Source of the DNA: Suillus spraguei | Taxonomy: Eukaryota > Basidiomycota > Agaricomycetes > Boletales > Suillaceae | NCBI GenBank assembly: GCA_016800925.1 | Contig: JABCPU010000088.1 | Coordinates: 1 to 64,000 of the forward strand | DNA length: 64,000 nucleotides | Direction: 5' to 3' | Part shown: in pieces, positions 43,062 through 54,742 of the stretch | Numbering within the stretch: the stretch's first letter is position 1 | Layout of the letters: the number at the start of each line of letters is the position of its first letter | Program-made: the position numbers and the translations under genes | The notes under the pieces: generated by a model | Told to the model about the DNA's origin: nothing | The model's input: only the letters and a program-made list of their open reading frames with translations | Databases searched by the model: none

Positions 43062-44765
43062 AAAGAACGTTTGACCTTTTTGGTTGATTTTTATACGGCA
43101 GAGCGACGGGTGAGTCACAAAGTTACTTCTTGTAGGTGCTGTCAGATTGAATCTTGGTAGCACAGAGGTCCACTGACCTGATTGGGATATGCGATGCACC
43201 AAGTGATTCTTCCGCGCGAGTCTAATTGGTCGATATATTTGGGCTTTCTCGCCCGGGCCGATACTATGAGTCTTCCGGCATGCCGATTAGATCCAGTCTG
43301 GTGGTTCTGAGCGACTTTTGTAGGCCCTTGTGCGGGGTGCGCACTGATTTGTGGCCAACTGCGCATGGTGATGATCAAGTCAGAGTCCTTCTCTCATTAA
43401 CGAAGTCTAACGTGAGGTACTTGAAGTCGCTATCCTCGTACCGGCTGGTTTAACATATTTTACATACGTGCTTGTGCGTGACTCCACGCCTATAGCAGTG
43501 TTCGTTCGATGGCGGAAAGGGACACCTCAACGTTTCTCACCTCCCGTAGAGCACCTGGTAGTTCAAATAGAAATATGAATATGTTCGGGGTGCGCTCTAC
43601 ACGTGAGAGAAGGTACTGCCAGCGCAACAATTAAGTATTAAATTCAAAATGTCTTCATGATTTCACTTACTGCAACATCCTGTGCTGTAGATAGATGAGG
43701 ATGATCACTTTCCAGATGGTTTCGGACAACAGAGCCTGTGAGTTGCAAGAGACGAAGAACTCAATTGACCGTTCGATGGTTGCATCCCGTCACTTGTGCT
43801 AAGGCCTTCGATGCCATGTCACGTATAGACTTGACGACCCACAGCTGTTTCGCAACTTCTGGTATATATCGACGGTTTCCGCGCACGTTGATGATTGTCG
43901 GTAGTTGTCGTACTAGTACTCCCCACGTTGTGATGACGACTTACAAAAGTGGTCAAGTGAATTTTTGAAATTCTGGTCTATTGTTCTCAAGATAGCTGTC
44001 ATATGAGCGTAATATGAAAACGTAGAATGATGCAAATAGTCTTACTCACTTCCGGAAGGTTGAAGGCAAGAAAATGGGTAGAAAAATGACATGAAACCGT
44101 AGCGCAGATGTGGTCATTCAAGATTCAAGATTCTAGAAGGTTTGGATGCGAAGAGTGTTGTTTGCTCGGTCCTCAGTATTAAGACCAATTTCCCCCTGGG
44201 CACACAGATAATTATTAATGACAAGCGGTGGAACTTGCGATGGTTTCAGCTGTCCCCACTTTGCGATGAGTGCCAGAGACATGCAAGGTATCTAATGGAT
44301 AGCATAATTAATTAAGGTCGGCGAACGATAACGTTCACAGGGTCCGGTGGTGACGTGTGTATACCTGTCGCATACAACCAATAAATTTAGCTGTTAACTT
44401 ATCTGATTCTCTTGATATATTATGGTCCAGACGTCTACGCCCATACCTTAGTCGACGTCCTTCCTGAGAAATCAGTCAACATAACAGGTAGCAGAGAGGA
44501 ATACGGTGATCATAACGAGCTAGTGTTCCGCATCAAGGACCACGTGTATTATACGTGGAAATACAAAATCTCGCACAGGCAGGTGGTTGTGCTTCAGAGA
44601 GAAGTCAGTACCCTGGTTCTTGCCAGATTTTAAAAGGTGATTACAGAACCGGGATGTGCTGGTCAAAATGCATCGCAGGCCATTGTCGTCATTCCGAGTG
44701 GAGGAAACAAGCGTCGAGATCTCTACTATCAGTTATTCGCTAAAAGGGGGCAACCAAAGGAATGT
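43062..44765. other. Intergenic, no gene recognised
   Basis: Only short unrelated frames. The longest plus-strand frames (43,738-43,968 and 44,412-44,633) match nothing I know. A promoter for the minus-strand ICMT copy 1 would lie at its left edge. Confidence 0.4.
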
Positions 44766-46985
44766 CAACAATGAACATTTGTTTTACCGCGACTTATTTG
44801 GAAGTCCGAACGAAGTGTATTACGACTCTCACAACACATTCCCTTGCTTGCATAATCCAGATCGCTGCACATCTCCGAGACTGGGGTAACATGGGCGAAC
44901 CCCGGCCTGATGAAACTTCATGAAAGAGTGATGGTGAGGAGCAGCAGCTCTGGGCTATACTAGTATGTCATTGATGTTGTGTCTTTCGTGCAACTTGAAT
45001 TTCTGTCTTGCAAGCTCTCGTCACTCTGTTCCTCGCCTTGACTGTTGAAGTTTGGTCCAATACAATTGTTCTACAGATGCCTATAATCGTGCACACGACC
45101 GGCTCGGAACAAGTTCCTGCCAAGGCTGCCAAACCCACGAGTGTCAATGTCCGAACAATGTCAGCGAAACCTGAATAGCTATTTCTTTTTGCCAAGTAAC
45201 CGAGTGCGTTGCTCTTTCATATGCGCTCTCAAGCGGTGTGCGGAGGTGAAACAAGATACACCCTACTCACTTGTTACGCTGTCTCGGAAAAAAAATCATA
45301 GACAAAAACAGGTCACATAGGCGATAGTCGCTTGAGCACAGCTTCAATAGACATGCATGCAGCATGCTCCAAACCATTTGTGTTTTGATTTTAAGTTACT
45401 TGGTATGTCACACAAACCAATTGCAAATACATCATATACAACTAGGTGCACGACTTCCGGGTCTATCGTGAAATTTAAACAGAGCACTCAAAGAATAATC
45501 ACGCTTCATGCAGCCACATTTAACCCACGGCTTCAGTACACGCCAGGTAGGATGCGATACTTCACTTTTCTCGCCCACGCCTCCCATTCTTCTCCGAATG
45601 CGGAATGCATCATCTCATCTTCTACCTTCGTCCTTGAAAACAAAAAAATATTCACCGCTGCACATAGGGAAGTCCCAGCGATGATAACTGGTAACAACAC
45701 TCCAGGGATCTTCGCTGATATACCAGAGGCCCTTATCCACGAGTCGCGAGAACCATGCATGATGTTGACTCCGAGGCACATCACCATCATTCCTGTGTAA
45801 GAAGGGTGGCGGACGATCGCGTAAGGTCCAGTGGTGACAAGCCGATGACCCCGGCGTATGCTGAGCATAAATGTGAAATGACGACCGAGGGTTCGGTAGC
45901 ATAACCAGCGGATAAATCCACCGCTAGTCACGAGGCCACAACCCACAAGAAAAGTTGGAGTAATAGGGACGTCTGTGAGAGTACTCAGAGCTTCGGATGC
46001 CGCGCGCAAAACTGGTGGTATTTTGAAGGAATCAACGCGGTGAGCTATAATAGCAGCTATTTCTGCCATCGTCCCTTTGAGTGAAAATCTCCTGAAAATA
46101 CGCAAAATTCGGGCGAACAGATACCGTTTGCGATTGATATTTTATTTTACGAATATCAGACGAGAGAGGGCACAGTTGACTCACGAATCTCCCCTGTGAA
46201 TGCAAAATGAGGAGGTGTGACTGCTACATGGACTGCGATAGCTGATGAGAGAACTAGAGGTATTTTGAGGAGCGACATGTTTTTTGGACGGACTCTTTGC
46301 TGATCATGAGTTACTGTCCTTTAGTACTTTAGCACGGCATTATGATTTAACCGGGGTTGCATCATGACGGATATATAATAGTGTGTGAGGCCAAGTTTAT
46401 TGCCACTGGAGATTTGCCAGCAGTATCTAGAGTGCCACGAGTTATCACATCGATCTGGGCCTCAAGGCATCAGGCCCAAGAAGAATGCTAGGTACTACAA
46501 ATAACTCGAGCCCCGGGACCGGGGCGCCACATGGGTGTCAGCTAAACATAACACAAGAAATTTGAAAGTCCAGCGCGCACTGCGGCAAGTCTGGCAGAAA
46601 ACGGCACGTCGGACATTCAACGTTCAACTGCAGTACCAACCTCCTATACCTTGAGTCCTGCTCCGAATCGTACACCAGGATTTATCTGAAGTTTTAAAAA
46701 CAACTCGGTGTGAGTCGAGTGTCCCTCTCGGCGGCGCATAGAATGAGAGCTGTCTTGGCTGTTGAAAGGCGGCAGATGGAATGCGGGGTCCATACACCAT
46801 AGGTGTACTTGGCGCATACTACTAGTGAGTGCCAGTAAGGAGTCACGGAGTTATAAGATCAACACGTACCTTGAAAGTCCGCCATCTGGCCGTCTGTTTG
46901 CTGCCGGACAGCGGATATATCAGTTGGTTCAGCGGAAATAAGGGTGACCATTATTTAAGGGAAATCTCATATAATAAAAAAAATC
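44766..46985. repeat. Segmental duplication, copy 1 (contains ICMT copy 2)
   Basis: Directly repeated at 59,430-62,362. Matching landmarks in order: 'cgacttatttggaagtccga', 'gtgttgtgtctttcgtgcaa', 'acataggcgatag', the whole ICMT gene, 'gcatcaggccca', 'catgggtgtcagctaaac', 'aacggcacgtcggaca', and 'aagggaaatctcata' at the end. Copy 1 lacks about 570 bp present in copy 2 (59,930-60,505). Confidence 0.85.
45533..46278 (-). CDS. ICMT-family isoprenylcysteine methyltransferase, copy 2
   Basis: Exon 1 from 46,278 encodes MSLLKIPLVLSSAIAVHVAV then TPPHFAFTGEI. The donor GTGAGT lies at about 46,184. Exon 2 after a TTTTCAG acceptor (about 46,094) reads FSLKGTMAEIAAIIAHRVDS, then DVPITPTFLVGCGLVTSGGF, the core RRGHRLVTTGPYAIVRHPSY with TGMMVMCLG, and ends AFGEEWEAWARKVKYRILPG then VY at 45,533. 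The RHPSY motif and the C-terminal EEW..W...Y..IPG block mark the SAM-binding methyltransferase core. Compared with copy 3, about 37 bp spanning copy 3's splice acceptor and its GMYWAG codons are deleted, so a different acceptor must be used and one membrane segment is shortened. The reading frame survives. Confidence 0.8.
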
Positions 46986-47600
46986 AATTTATTCCCGCTA
47001 CCATAAGGGAGTGGGTTATATCGTGTTTTACCACTGGGACATCATTCAAATCGATTGTCTTCCTGCGTCTGTTGCTCTTGTCCTTAGATGGTATTCTTCT
47101 CTCGTCTTCTTCGATTGCTCGTTCGCTCAGCCATTTGAGCCCAAGTTCCGTTTCGCTGAAATCCCCATGGCCTCAGTGATTTATTGCCGTACTCTCACTA
47201 CCGATGTCGAGTTCGAGGTCGCGTGAGGTCTCGATGTTATGTTTGGGATGAACTGCATTGCTGTGTGACCACCGTTTTGTGGGAAGATGAGACACCCGTC
47301 TCCAATCCTCCATGTCTGGCCCTCAAGGTAGTGACAGTGTTTCACTATGCTCGTTTTCTAGTATCTACTCATTTCCTTTTGTGTTTCCAGAAACTCCGTG
47401 TATACTTAGTGGTAGTGTCAATCACATTGAACTTGCTGCTAATGATGGTGAATTAGAATTATCTCCGTCTTTATCCTTCGTCAGGGTAATTCTATTGTCT
47501 CGTAGACATTCAGACTCGAACTTTACTGCTCATGTCATCTTTTCGGGCAGTGTCAATCAGGGGCCCCATATACTTTCAACTTAGGATGAGTCGTCAAGTG
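46986..47600. other. Intergenic, no gene recognised
   Basis: T-rich sequence with short open frames only. A 'tagtggtagtgtcaatcacat' / 'cgggcagtgtcaatcagggg' pair suggests minor internal repetition. Nothing identifiable. Confidence 0.4.
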
Positions 47601-48245
47601 GGAGAGTTAAAGACTTTAACCTGGCTAATGTGGTTACCACAACAGAATCGAAATCTGTTTCTCTTGGACTACGCAGGTTCGAAACCTGCTGAACTACAGT
47701 TTTTTCTATCAGAACGCACTTTGACATTCATTCATGGACAGTTTCTTTAGAAGTTCACCGCAACTGGTCTTAGCCAGGTGGTTGTCACAACGGAATCAAA
47801 ATCTGTTTCTCTTGGGCTCTGCAGGTTTCAAACCTGCCGACGACAAGGTTTTTTTCTACCGAAACACATCTTAATATTCACTCATGGATGGCTTCTTTAG
47901 AAGTTCATCATAACTGGTCTTAGCTAGGCGGTTGCAACAACAGAATCCAAATCTGCTTATCATGGACTGTGCGGGTTCAAAACCTGCCGATGACGAGGTT
48001 TTTTCTATCAGAACACACTTTGATGTTCATTCGTGGACGGTTTCTTTGAAAGTTCACCGTAGCTGGTGTTAGCCTCGTGGTTGCCATGACAGAGTCAAAA
48101 TCTGTTTGGACTGTGCAGGTTCGAAACCTGCCGACGACAAGGTTTTTTCTATCGGAACACACCTTCATATTCACCCGTGATGATTTCTTTGACAGTTCAT
48201 TGTAACCAGTCTTAGCCTGATGCTGATGACAGTATTTTTTTATCG
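47600..48245 (+). repeat. Tandem array of tRNA-Ser-derived Pol III-like units (~148 bp, 4 full + 1 partial)
   Basis: Each unit carries the right half of a class II tRNA-Ser. In unit 1 there is an anticodon arm ACAGA-ATCGAAA-TCTGT (7-nt loop, anticodon CGA, U33 kept). A Ser-type variable region follows (ctcttggactac; in unit 2 ctcttgggctct), then a T-arm GCAGG-TTCGAAA-CCTGC containing the B-box GGTTCGAAACC, then 6-7 T's as a Pol III terminator. T-arms start at 47,673, 47,821, 47,971 and 48,115. A-box-like tggctaatgtggtt / tcttagccaggtggtt precedes each. The fifth unit (about 48,207-48,240) keeps only the A-box part and the T-run. The 5' acceptor strand does not pair with the 3' strand (cgacgacaagg), so they are tRNA-derived repeats (SINE-like), not working tRNA genes. 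Confidence 0.75.
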
Positions 48246-48639
48246 GAACACACCTTGACATCCACTCATGGATGGTTTCCTTAGAGGTGCATCTTACACC
48301 TGTTCGTGGCAGGGTGATGCATAACCATAGCTAACTAGCGTCATCTTGGTTATGCATGGCTGACGCTAAACCCTCGATGCTTCCGATAGGCTTTCCTTTA
48401 TGCATAATGGTGCCTGCATCACATTGATCCCATAATGGCACTCAGTTACTACATTCGCAGATTATTCCCATACCGCATTTTGGCCACCTAGCGTGTGAAT
48501 TTGCCAAAACATCGCCCATTTTGGGAATCTCCACAATATCAATTATTCTCACACCCTCCCCACCTCACTGCAGCTTTACCACTGGACCACAACAGGTTCC
48601 CTCTTGTATCTAAGTGGTAGTTTGGTATATACATGTATA

Positions 48640-48652
48640 AGATAATATAATT
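48640..48652. repeat. Left target-site duplication of the LINE
   Basis: AGATAATATAATT, identical to 54,909-54,921. It abuts the poly-A (plus-strand T-run) end of the LINE. Confidence 0.85.
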
Positions 48653-48855
48653 TTTTTTTTTTTTTTTTTTGAATCCTTGTTTTGTGTCCGTTGGGGCGGA
48701 GCCCTATGATAGACATTACATGCGGTATTTACTCTAATTGATGCATATGTGCGTGTCCGTGGATGTTGGGTCGTGTTCAATGGTCCTGGCCGAGGCGCGG
48801 ACGTTAACACCAGCTTAAGGTGAAAGGGGGGGTTGTTACAGGGATTGGGGTGCGT

Positions 48856-51800
48856 CTAGCTGTTTTTGTCGTTCTTGTCCTTTGGTGGTGATACGTCTCC
48901 GAAGGTTGGCTCGAATCTTTTCGTTTTGGCTATGAATGTGAACAGTGACTTTAGACATTCAGCGTCATTGAGAATGTGCTTCACATGGTGCGCTCTCGTT
49001 CCTAGTTCTTGTCTGAGTATGTTGCGTTGTCTGGTGTATGCTGGGCAGGTGAGAAGGAAGTGATGGACTGACTCGTTTCCTTCGTTGCATTGTTGGCATG
49101 TTGCTGTTTCTGACTTCGCTATACGGTGTAGGTGTTTGTTGAGAGGAATGTGTCCTGTTCTGAGCTGGAAGAGAAGCGAGCTGTGACGACGCGGGAATTG
49201 ATCAATGAGTCCTGCGAAGTGTTTCGACGGAGCGGTTGGGTCTATGGTCTGTAAGGCAGCGAAACGGGGGGAAAGGTGCATGACCTTTGCTGCTTCTTCC
49301 TTGATTCGCTCTCGAAACTGCTGGAGTGTGGACGATTTGCTGATTGGTAGCGTGATGGGATCCTTCGCTGCCGTCCTTAGAGACTTTGGGAGAAGTCTCC
49401 CCTCCGAGACGTCTTTCCTTGCTGCCCTTTTTGCCCTCTCATCTGCCTTCTCGTTCCCCGGTATTCCTACATGGCCTGGCGTCCATCTCACCACCAGCCT
49501 TTTGCCATTGTTGTCTGGGATGATTTCACGGAGACTGTCGTGAAAGGTGTCCATTAGGTGATGTCCGGGTTGCGAATTGAATGCTTTCGTTGCGCGAATT
49601 GCCGCCTGGTTGTCCACCCCCAGTGCCATTGATTCTCCCTCTCCTGCTCTTCTAATCAGCTCCACCGCTAGAATCATCCCCACTAGCTCTCCCTCATATA
49701 CCGTGTGCTCGCTATCCTTCCCCAGATAAAACCTTAGTTCGTCTTTTACCTCTCCGTCTCGCATGAGAATGGCCGCTGCCCCTACTCCTCCATCTATGGC
49801 TGAACCGTCTGAGTATACTCGGATCTCTTCCCTCGCCAGCTCATCTTCGTCGGCTGCTTCCTTCTTCTTCCTCGCTATCTGTAATTCGACGTCCGGCTTC
49901 CACTTTGGATTGTGGCGGATTGGGTGGATCTTCTCCATTCGAGCTGGGTTGACCTTGAATTCGTACATTAGCTTGTGAAGCGGGGATGGGTGGCGCTTTG
50001 GTTTGGCAAAGTTGCGTGCATTCCCGTAGTTGTAGGCCATCTTGATGTCTCTGGCTAGCGGGTGAGAGTCTGGGAGTGAGGTCATTCTGAGGGTTGATTT
50101 GAGGCATATCTTGCGTAGTGTCTGTTGAAAGGGAAGTATGTTAGCGTGCGCGTCTAGGATATCTGTAGCAGTGGATCTCATTCCGCCCGTTATCATCAGG
50201 GTTGCCATTCTCTGCACCCTTGCCATTTGCGACGCGAATCCTCGAGCCCCTCGTCCATTTAGCTTCTTTCCTTTGCCCTTTGCTACCAGTCCTGCGCACC
50301 AGACATCAGCTGCATATAACATTTTAGGAATGACTACTCCCTCGTATAGTCTCTTCATTAGTCGACTTTTGATGCCCTTCGTGGGTCGGATCATCCTGTT
50401 GCAGGCCAGGATGTACTTTGTGCCTTTTGCCAGGGCATGGGCTGCATGTTCCTTGAAGTTAAGGTTCTCGTCTATTATTACTCCTAGAAATTTGTGCGAG
50501 CTCGATGGTTGTATTGTGTGATTTCGAATGGCGATTGCAGGTTTTGGTGCAGGGATTGTTTTGTGTGGGTCCGTGACACTTTGCACGCGCTTTCTTGCGA
50601 GACATACCAGTGCCGTTTTGTCTAGCTCGAATTCCGCGTGATGCTCCTCACTCCATTGTAGCGCGCCTCCTCTCTTCTCCATCATTCTAGTTAGCTTAGT
50701 GTTCGCCTCTTCGTATGACTCACCTTTCGCTATTAAAGCGACATCGTCTATGAATCCTAAGCTGAGTTCTCCCTTGCGGGGTCTTGGATCTGCGACTCTT
50801 AGTAGGTCAGTATTGTAGAAGATGAATGCAAGTGGGGATAAGGGACAGCCTTGATCGACACCACCTTTGACCTGGAATGATTCCGATTGAAAATCGTCAA
50901 AGATTAGAGATGTTGATCTTCCGTCTAATCTTCTCCTGTACCAATCGATGTATTCTTGAGGTATTCCTGATTTCTTGAGGTTGTGGAGGAGTTTGTTGAC
51001 CACGACACTGGGAAAAGCGGCTTTAACATCCAGGAACAACATGGAAACAAAATTTTCCCTTGAGGCCCAAGCGTCAGTAATGAACTTCGTTAGTAAGTGC
51101 AGGGAATCTGTGGTCGAGCGTCCTGGTCTTCCCCCAAAGTGCGTTGCTGCTAAGAGATCGTGTCTTTCGGCTATATAGGTGAGGTTGTCTGCCACGCATG
51201 AGGATAGTATTTTGGCCATGGTGTCCAGCAGCGTTATCGGTCTGTACGCCTTGGGGAGACTGTAGTCCGGTCTGCCGGGTTTGCGCAGTACTATGGTTGA
51301 TGACTTCTTCCACTGGTCCAGGTATATTTCTAATGTAAAGGTCGCTCGAAATATCGGTCCCATAAATGGGACTAGCTGCGCTGCGCAGTGGGTGAAGACG
51401 CAGTTACTTATTCCATTCGGTCCAGGGCTTTGTGCGGGGAGAGCTTTGCTATCGCTCTGTCTATCTGTTCATTCGTTATCAGTGTAAACTCACAAACGGG
51501 AGGAGGGTAAATATAATTAGGGTCTACGTGCTCATTGGCCGGGGGGGGTTTGAAGAAGACCTCATATAAGAGCTCGCTTTTCCTGTCGTTGGTTTGGGTT
51601 GAGTTTTGATGATTGCGTTCTGGGTCCTTGAGCGTGGCGATTCTTGTGTGCATTTGATCTTCTGGGTTGCTTGCTGCGTAGTGGTGAAAATTCCATACCC
51701 CGGCTGGGGTCATCGTTTCCAGCCAGGCGGTCCAGTGAGATTCCTTTGCCTTCCTGATGCTTTCTGAGAAGGCATTGCGCGCTTTGCGATACTGTTCGTG

Positions 51801-52919
51801 GATTGGGTCGTTTCTATACACTAGTTTAGCTCTCGATTTGCGGCCTAATTTATGTACTTCCTTTCGTTCTATATCCAGGCTTTTTGACCACCATCGTTTT
51901 GCGTAGGGTGATGGTTTCGATTTCGGCACCTTTGCATCTACTACCTTCGCGATGATTGAAGTGAGGTTGTCGAAGGCCTCCTCGAATTGAACTTTCGTCA
52001 TGATCTCAGTTGGTGGGGGGATGGTGCTGAGATCCGCTGCTAGTGCCTCATTTATTTCGTCCCAGTCTGCTTCTCTGTAATTGTGGCGCGGTATACAGTT
52101 GATGCGTTCTGGTTGCAATTCTAGCGAGCTAATGATCGGAAAGTGGTCAGTGATGACTGGTCTTAGGTGGTACTCAACGTTGCATGCCGTGAAAGCGTGT
52201 TGGAGTTGGGCTGAGCAGAAGACGTTGTCGGGTCTTGTGAGGTTCTTCGTGGATGATGCTTCCAGTGTGGCGATTCCCGGGGGTAGTACTTGGATTAAAT
52301 TGTACAGCGCTAGAAGATTTATTAGTACACCTGCGGCGTCGAGGTTCGCTGCAGTGAATAGGTGACTGTTTGAAGTTAGCTCCCACATTGGGTGGTGCCG
52401 GTTGAAGTCGCCTAGCCAAATTATATGTTCAGTATTTACTTCCTCCTCGCCTTGAGCGAGTTGTTGAGGGTTTGCCCGACGTGCGTTATGTTCCGTTTGC
52501 ATATGTCTTTTGAGGAAATGCAGGGTGCCGTCATGGTCGCAGGGGTTATATATATTATAGAAACGCACCTTTCCGAAGTCTCCCGATAATTCTATGGCCA
52601 TGACGTTCGTCGATTGGATTGGGATAGCGTGCCATTTGTTCTTGGAGATCTTCTTGTTGATCAGCATTATCACTTGCGTTCGGTTTTGATTCGTGTGGTG
52701 GCCGGTTGGGTATACCACATCCCAATAGCGTCGGAGGCTAGAGGCGTTAGCGAGATTCACAGGGTTGAGAAAAGGTTCTTGTATACATGCCATGTCGAAG
52801 TTGTCGGGATTGAGGTTCTTCAGGAGGTGTTCCCATGCGTTGGAGGATTTGCGAAGGTTCTGCTGCCATATTTTGAAGTCTGTTCTCTGTTGGTGTTGTG
52901 TTGTTGGTTCTTGCTGCAT
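48856..52919 (-). pseudogene. LINE ORF2: APE endonuclease, reverse transcriptase, RNase H (one frame break)
   Basis: The start is the ATG at 52,919 (MQQEPTTQHQQ), overlapping the ORF1 stop. Endonuclease motifs: IWQQNLRKS, CIQEPF, WLGDFNRHHPMW, ITDHFPII. A frame change near 51,425, at SPHKA (where relatives continue PGPDGI), shifts into the frame 51,363-48,856. RT motifs there: YRPITLLDTMAKILS, FGGRPGRSTTDSL, SMLFLDVKAAFPSV, GVDQGCPLSPLAF and the active site FIDDVALIA. RNase H: VYSDGSAIDGGVGAAA, YEGELVGMILAVEL, GVDNQAAI and GNEKADERAKRAA carry the D-E-D-D residues. A CQQCNEGNESVHHFLLTC zinc motif closes the protein. The enzyme nicks target DNA and primes reverse transcription from it. The break splits endonuclease from RT and should inactivate it. 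Confidence 0.9.
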
Positions 52920-54742
52920 TAGTCCCAGCTGCTGGCCGCGTTGCCGTCTTGCGTGTAGTTGAGTGTTGAGAAGAAAGAGTCTCTTGAGGCAGCGGAATGA
53001 GAGCGTTGAGGTTGGGTGTCTGGCGCGTTTTCTTGCTGTGTCCACATATCTGTGAGACGCGATTGACTTCCTAATGGGATGTTGTTGGGGAATCTTGGGC
53101 GCTGCGGTTGATTGAGTCTTGCTTTCATTGGTCTTGCTTCTCTCGTTCTGTTTTGCTGAGGTGGGGGGGGATTCTGGTTAGTTAGGTTTGTGTGATCACC
53201 GTTACCTTCTTGCTGATATTCGTTCCACTCATTGGGCTGTTCGTCTATCTTTTCCCAGGTAAGTGGATCCTCCGTTGGGTAGAATCGGTATCTTGATTCG
53301 TCATTGCGTCTCTTGTGTGCTTCCCACTTGCTTAGGAATGTCGGGCACACTCGGCTCCATGCTGCGTGTCCCTTGATTTCACAGTTAGTGCAGTAGTAGT
53401 TGTTGGGGTCGTCTACCTTGCACATTGCTGTGCGATGTTGTTCTCCACACGTTCCGCATGTGTCAATATCCTTGGGGCAGTCTGTTGCCATGTGGTTGCC
53501 GTCGAAGGAGTGGCACTTGAGACATCTTGATGGTTCTGGTAGAAGTTTGCGTCCATATACTCTTTTGCTGGCTACCGATAACCCGAATTTGATGGCGTGA
53601 TTCGCGCTCTCCCTAGAATTGAAGGTTAGTATAATGTGAGCTGTTCTCTGGTTCGGGTTGCATCTCGCTATTGGTTTGATGTACTTAGCCTTCAGGATGG
53701 TTTTTGGGGCGAAAGCAGCCTTCTTCTCGATGTCGTCTATGGCTGCATTAGATTCTGGGACGAACGAGATCGGGACGTTTTCCATCAGGACGTGGAACGT
53801 GCGGTCTTTGATGGTGACGTTGGAGCCGAATCGTTCCAAGAAGTTGCTGCGATTTGTTGGGATGTTGAACCATTCCGTTGACTCCTTGGAGTTGAGTTCG
53901 TATATGATGCCCCCGTGAGGGAGTTTGCGTGCTGATACGAAGGTGAGGTCGTCCGGAGTTGGGATGTCGTCCTTGTTCATCATTTCGATGGCTAGTTTTG
54001 CCTTGGTGACCAACTGTGCCTCTGTGAGCTGTGTGGTGGCGTCCTTAGGCATGAAGAGTGATCTTCTATCTATCAAAATCTGTCTCGTTTGACCTTCGTT
54101 GCGTGAAAGAAGTTTCGTTAGTGGGCCAGGGATCGGCGCTTTCGCTGCCACTGCATAGGATCTAGGTCCTTCAGACCCGTTGAGTACTGCCTCTGCGTTG
54201 GTATGATTCTGAATCGCTTGCGTTGCGCTCTTTGTGGCCTTATCTATTCCCTCAAGTGATTCACTAAGATTAGTACGCACCTCTTTTACTGCCTCCTCTA
54301 GTGCCTCTTTATGCTTGTCTGTTGATTGCGCTAATTCCTCAGCCTTCTCTACCATGATTGTTAGGGGGCCGCCTATGAGTGTTTCGATCTTGTTGATGAT
54401 GTTGGTCATGTCCATCGCGCGTTCCGCGTCATACAAAACCATGGCAATAGCCCTGAGTATCTCGGCGTGGGTAGATCCTAGACCTGCCGAGGCGCTGAAT
54501 TCGAAGATTGCTGTTACTATTTGCGTGAGCATAGTTCCTGCTGTTGGGAGAACTAGGCCATGCGTGTTTAGGAGCTTCTTTGCTGTGATTATGTTAGTTA
54601 TATCTGTTCTTATACTTGTACCTTCTATGTGTTCTTCGATTGACTTGCTGGAGGCGAGTAGCGGTTTGTTTGCTGTTGTTTTTCTGAGACGAGTGTTGCC
54701 CACCACTGGGGCTGGCGGGCTTGTGGATCCTGATGGAGCCAT
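52919..54742 (-). CDS. LINE ORF1: Gag-like RNA-binding protein with zinc knuckles
   Basis: The frame is open from 54,970, but 54,909 is the element boundary, so the first internal ATG at 54,742 (MAPSGSTSPPAPVVG) is the native start, giving 607 aa. It has a Ser/Pro-rich N-terminus, then a helical and probably coiled-coil region (KAEELAQSTDKHKEALEEAV and onward), a mixed alpha/beta middle, and three consecutive zinc knuckles: CLKCHSFDGNHMATDC, CGTCGEQHRTAMC and CTNCEIKGHAAWSRVC. The tail is Gln/Asn-rich. The protein is expected to coat LINE RNA and form the RNP with ORF2. It ends SSWD with a TAA overlapping the ORF2 ATG (TAATG), which suggests translation coupling. No lesion is seen. Confidence 0.88.
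   Translation of the reverse strand: MAPSGSTSPPAPVVGNTRLRKTTANKPLLASSKSIEEHIEGTSIRTDITNIITAKKLLNTHGLVLPTAGTMLTQIVTAIFEFSASAGLGSTHAEILRAIAMVLYDAERAMDMTNIINKIETLIGGPLTIMVEKAEELAQSTDKHKEALEEAVKEVRTNLSESLEGIDKATKSATQAIQNHTNAEAVLNGSEGPRSYAVAAKAPIPGPLTKLLSRNEGQTRQILIDRRSLFMPKDATTQLTEAQLVTKAKLAIEMMNKDDIPTPDDLTFVSARKLPHGGIIYELNSKESTEWFNIPTNRSNFLERFGSNVTIKDRTFHVLMENVPISFVPESNAAIDDIEKKAAFAPKTILKAKYIKPIARCNPNQRTAHIILTFNSRESANHAIKFGLSVASKRVYGRKLLPEPSRCLKCHSFDGNHMATDCPKDIDTCGTCGEQHRTAMCKVDDPNNYYCTNCEIKGHAAWSRVCPTFLSKWEAHKRRNDESRYRFYPTEDPLTWEKIDEQPNEWNEYQQEGNGDHTNLTNQNPPPPQQNRTREARPMKARLNQPQRPRFPNNIPLGSQSRLTDMWTQQENAPDTQPQRSHSAASRDSFFSTLNYTQDGNAASSWD

Noticed and set aside
47620..48150. Functional tRNA-Ser genes
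   Set aside because: Anticodon and T arms are convincing, but the acceptor stem cannot be paired and the D-arm is irregular. They are kept as tRNA-derived repeats.
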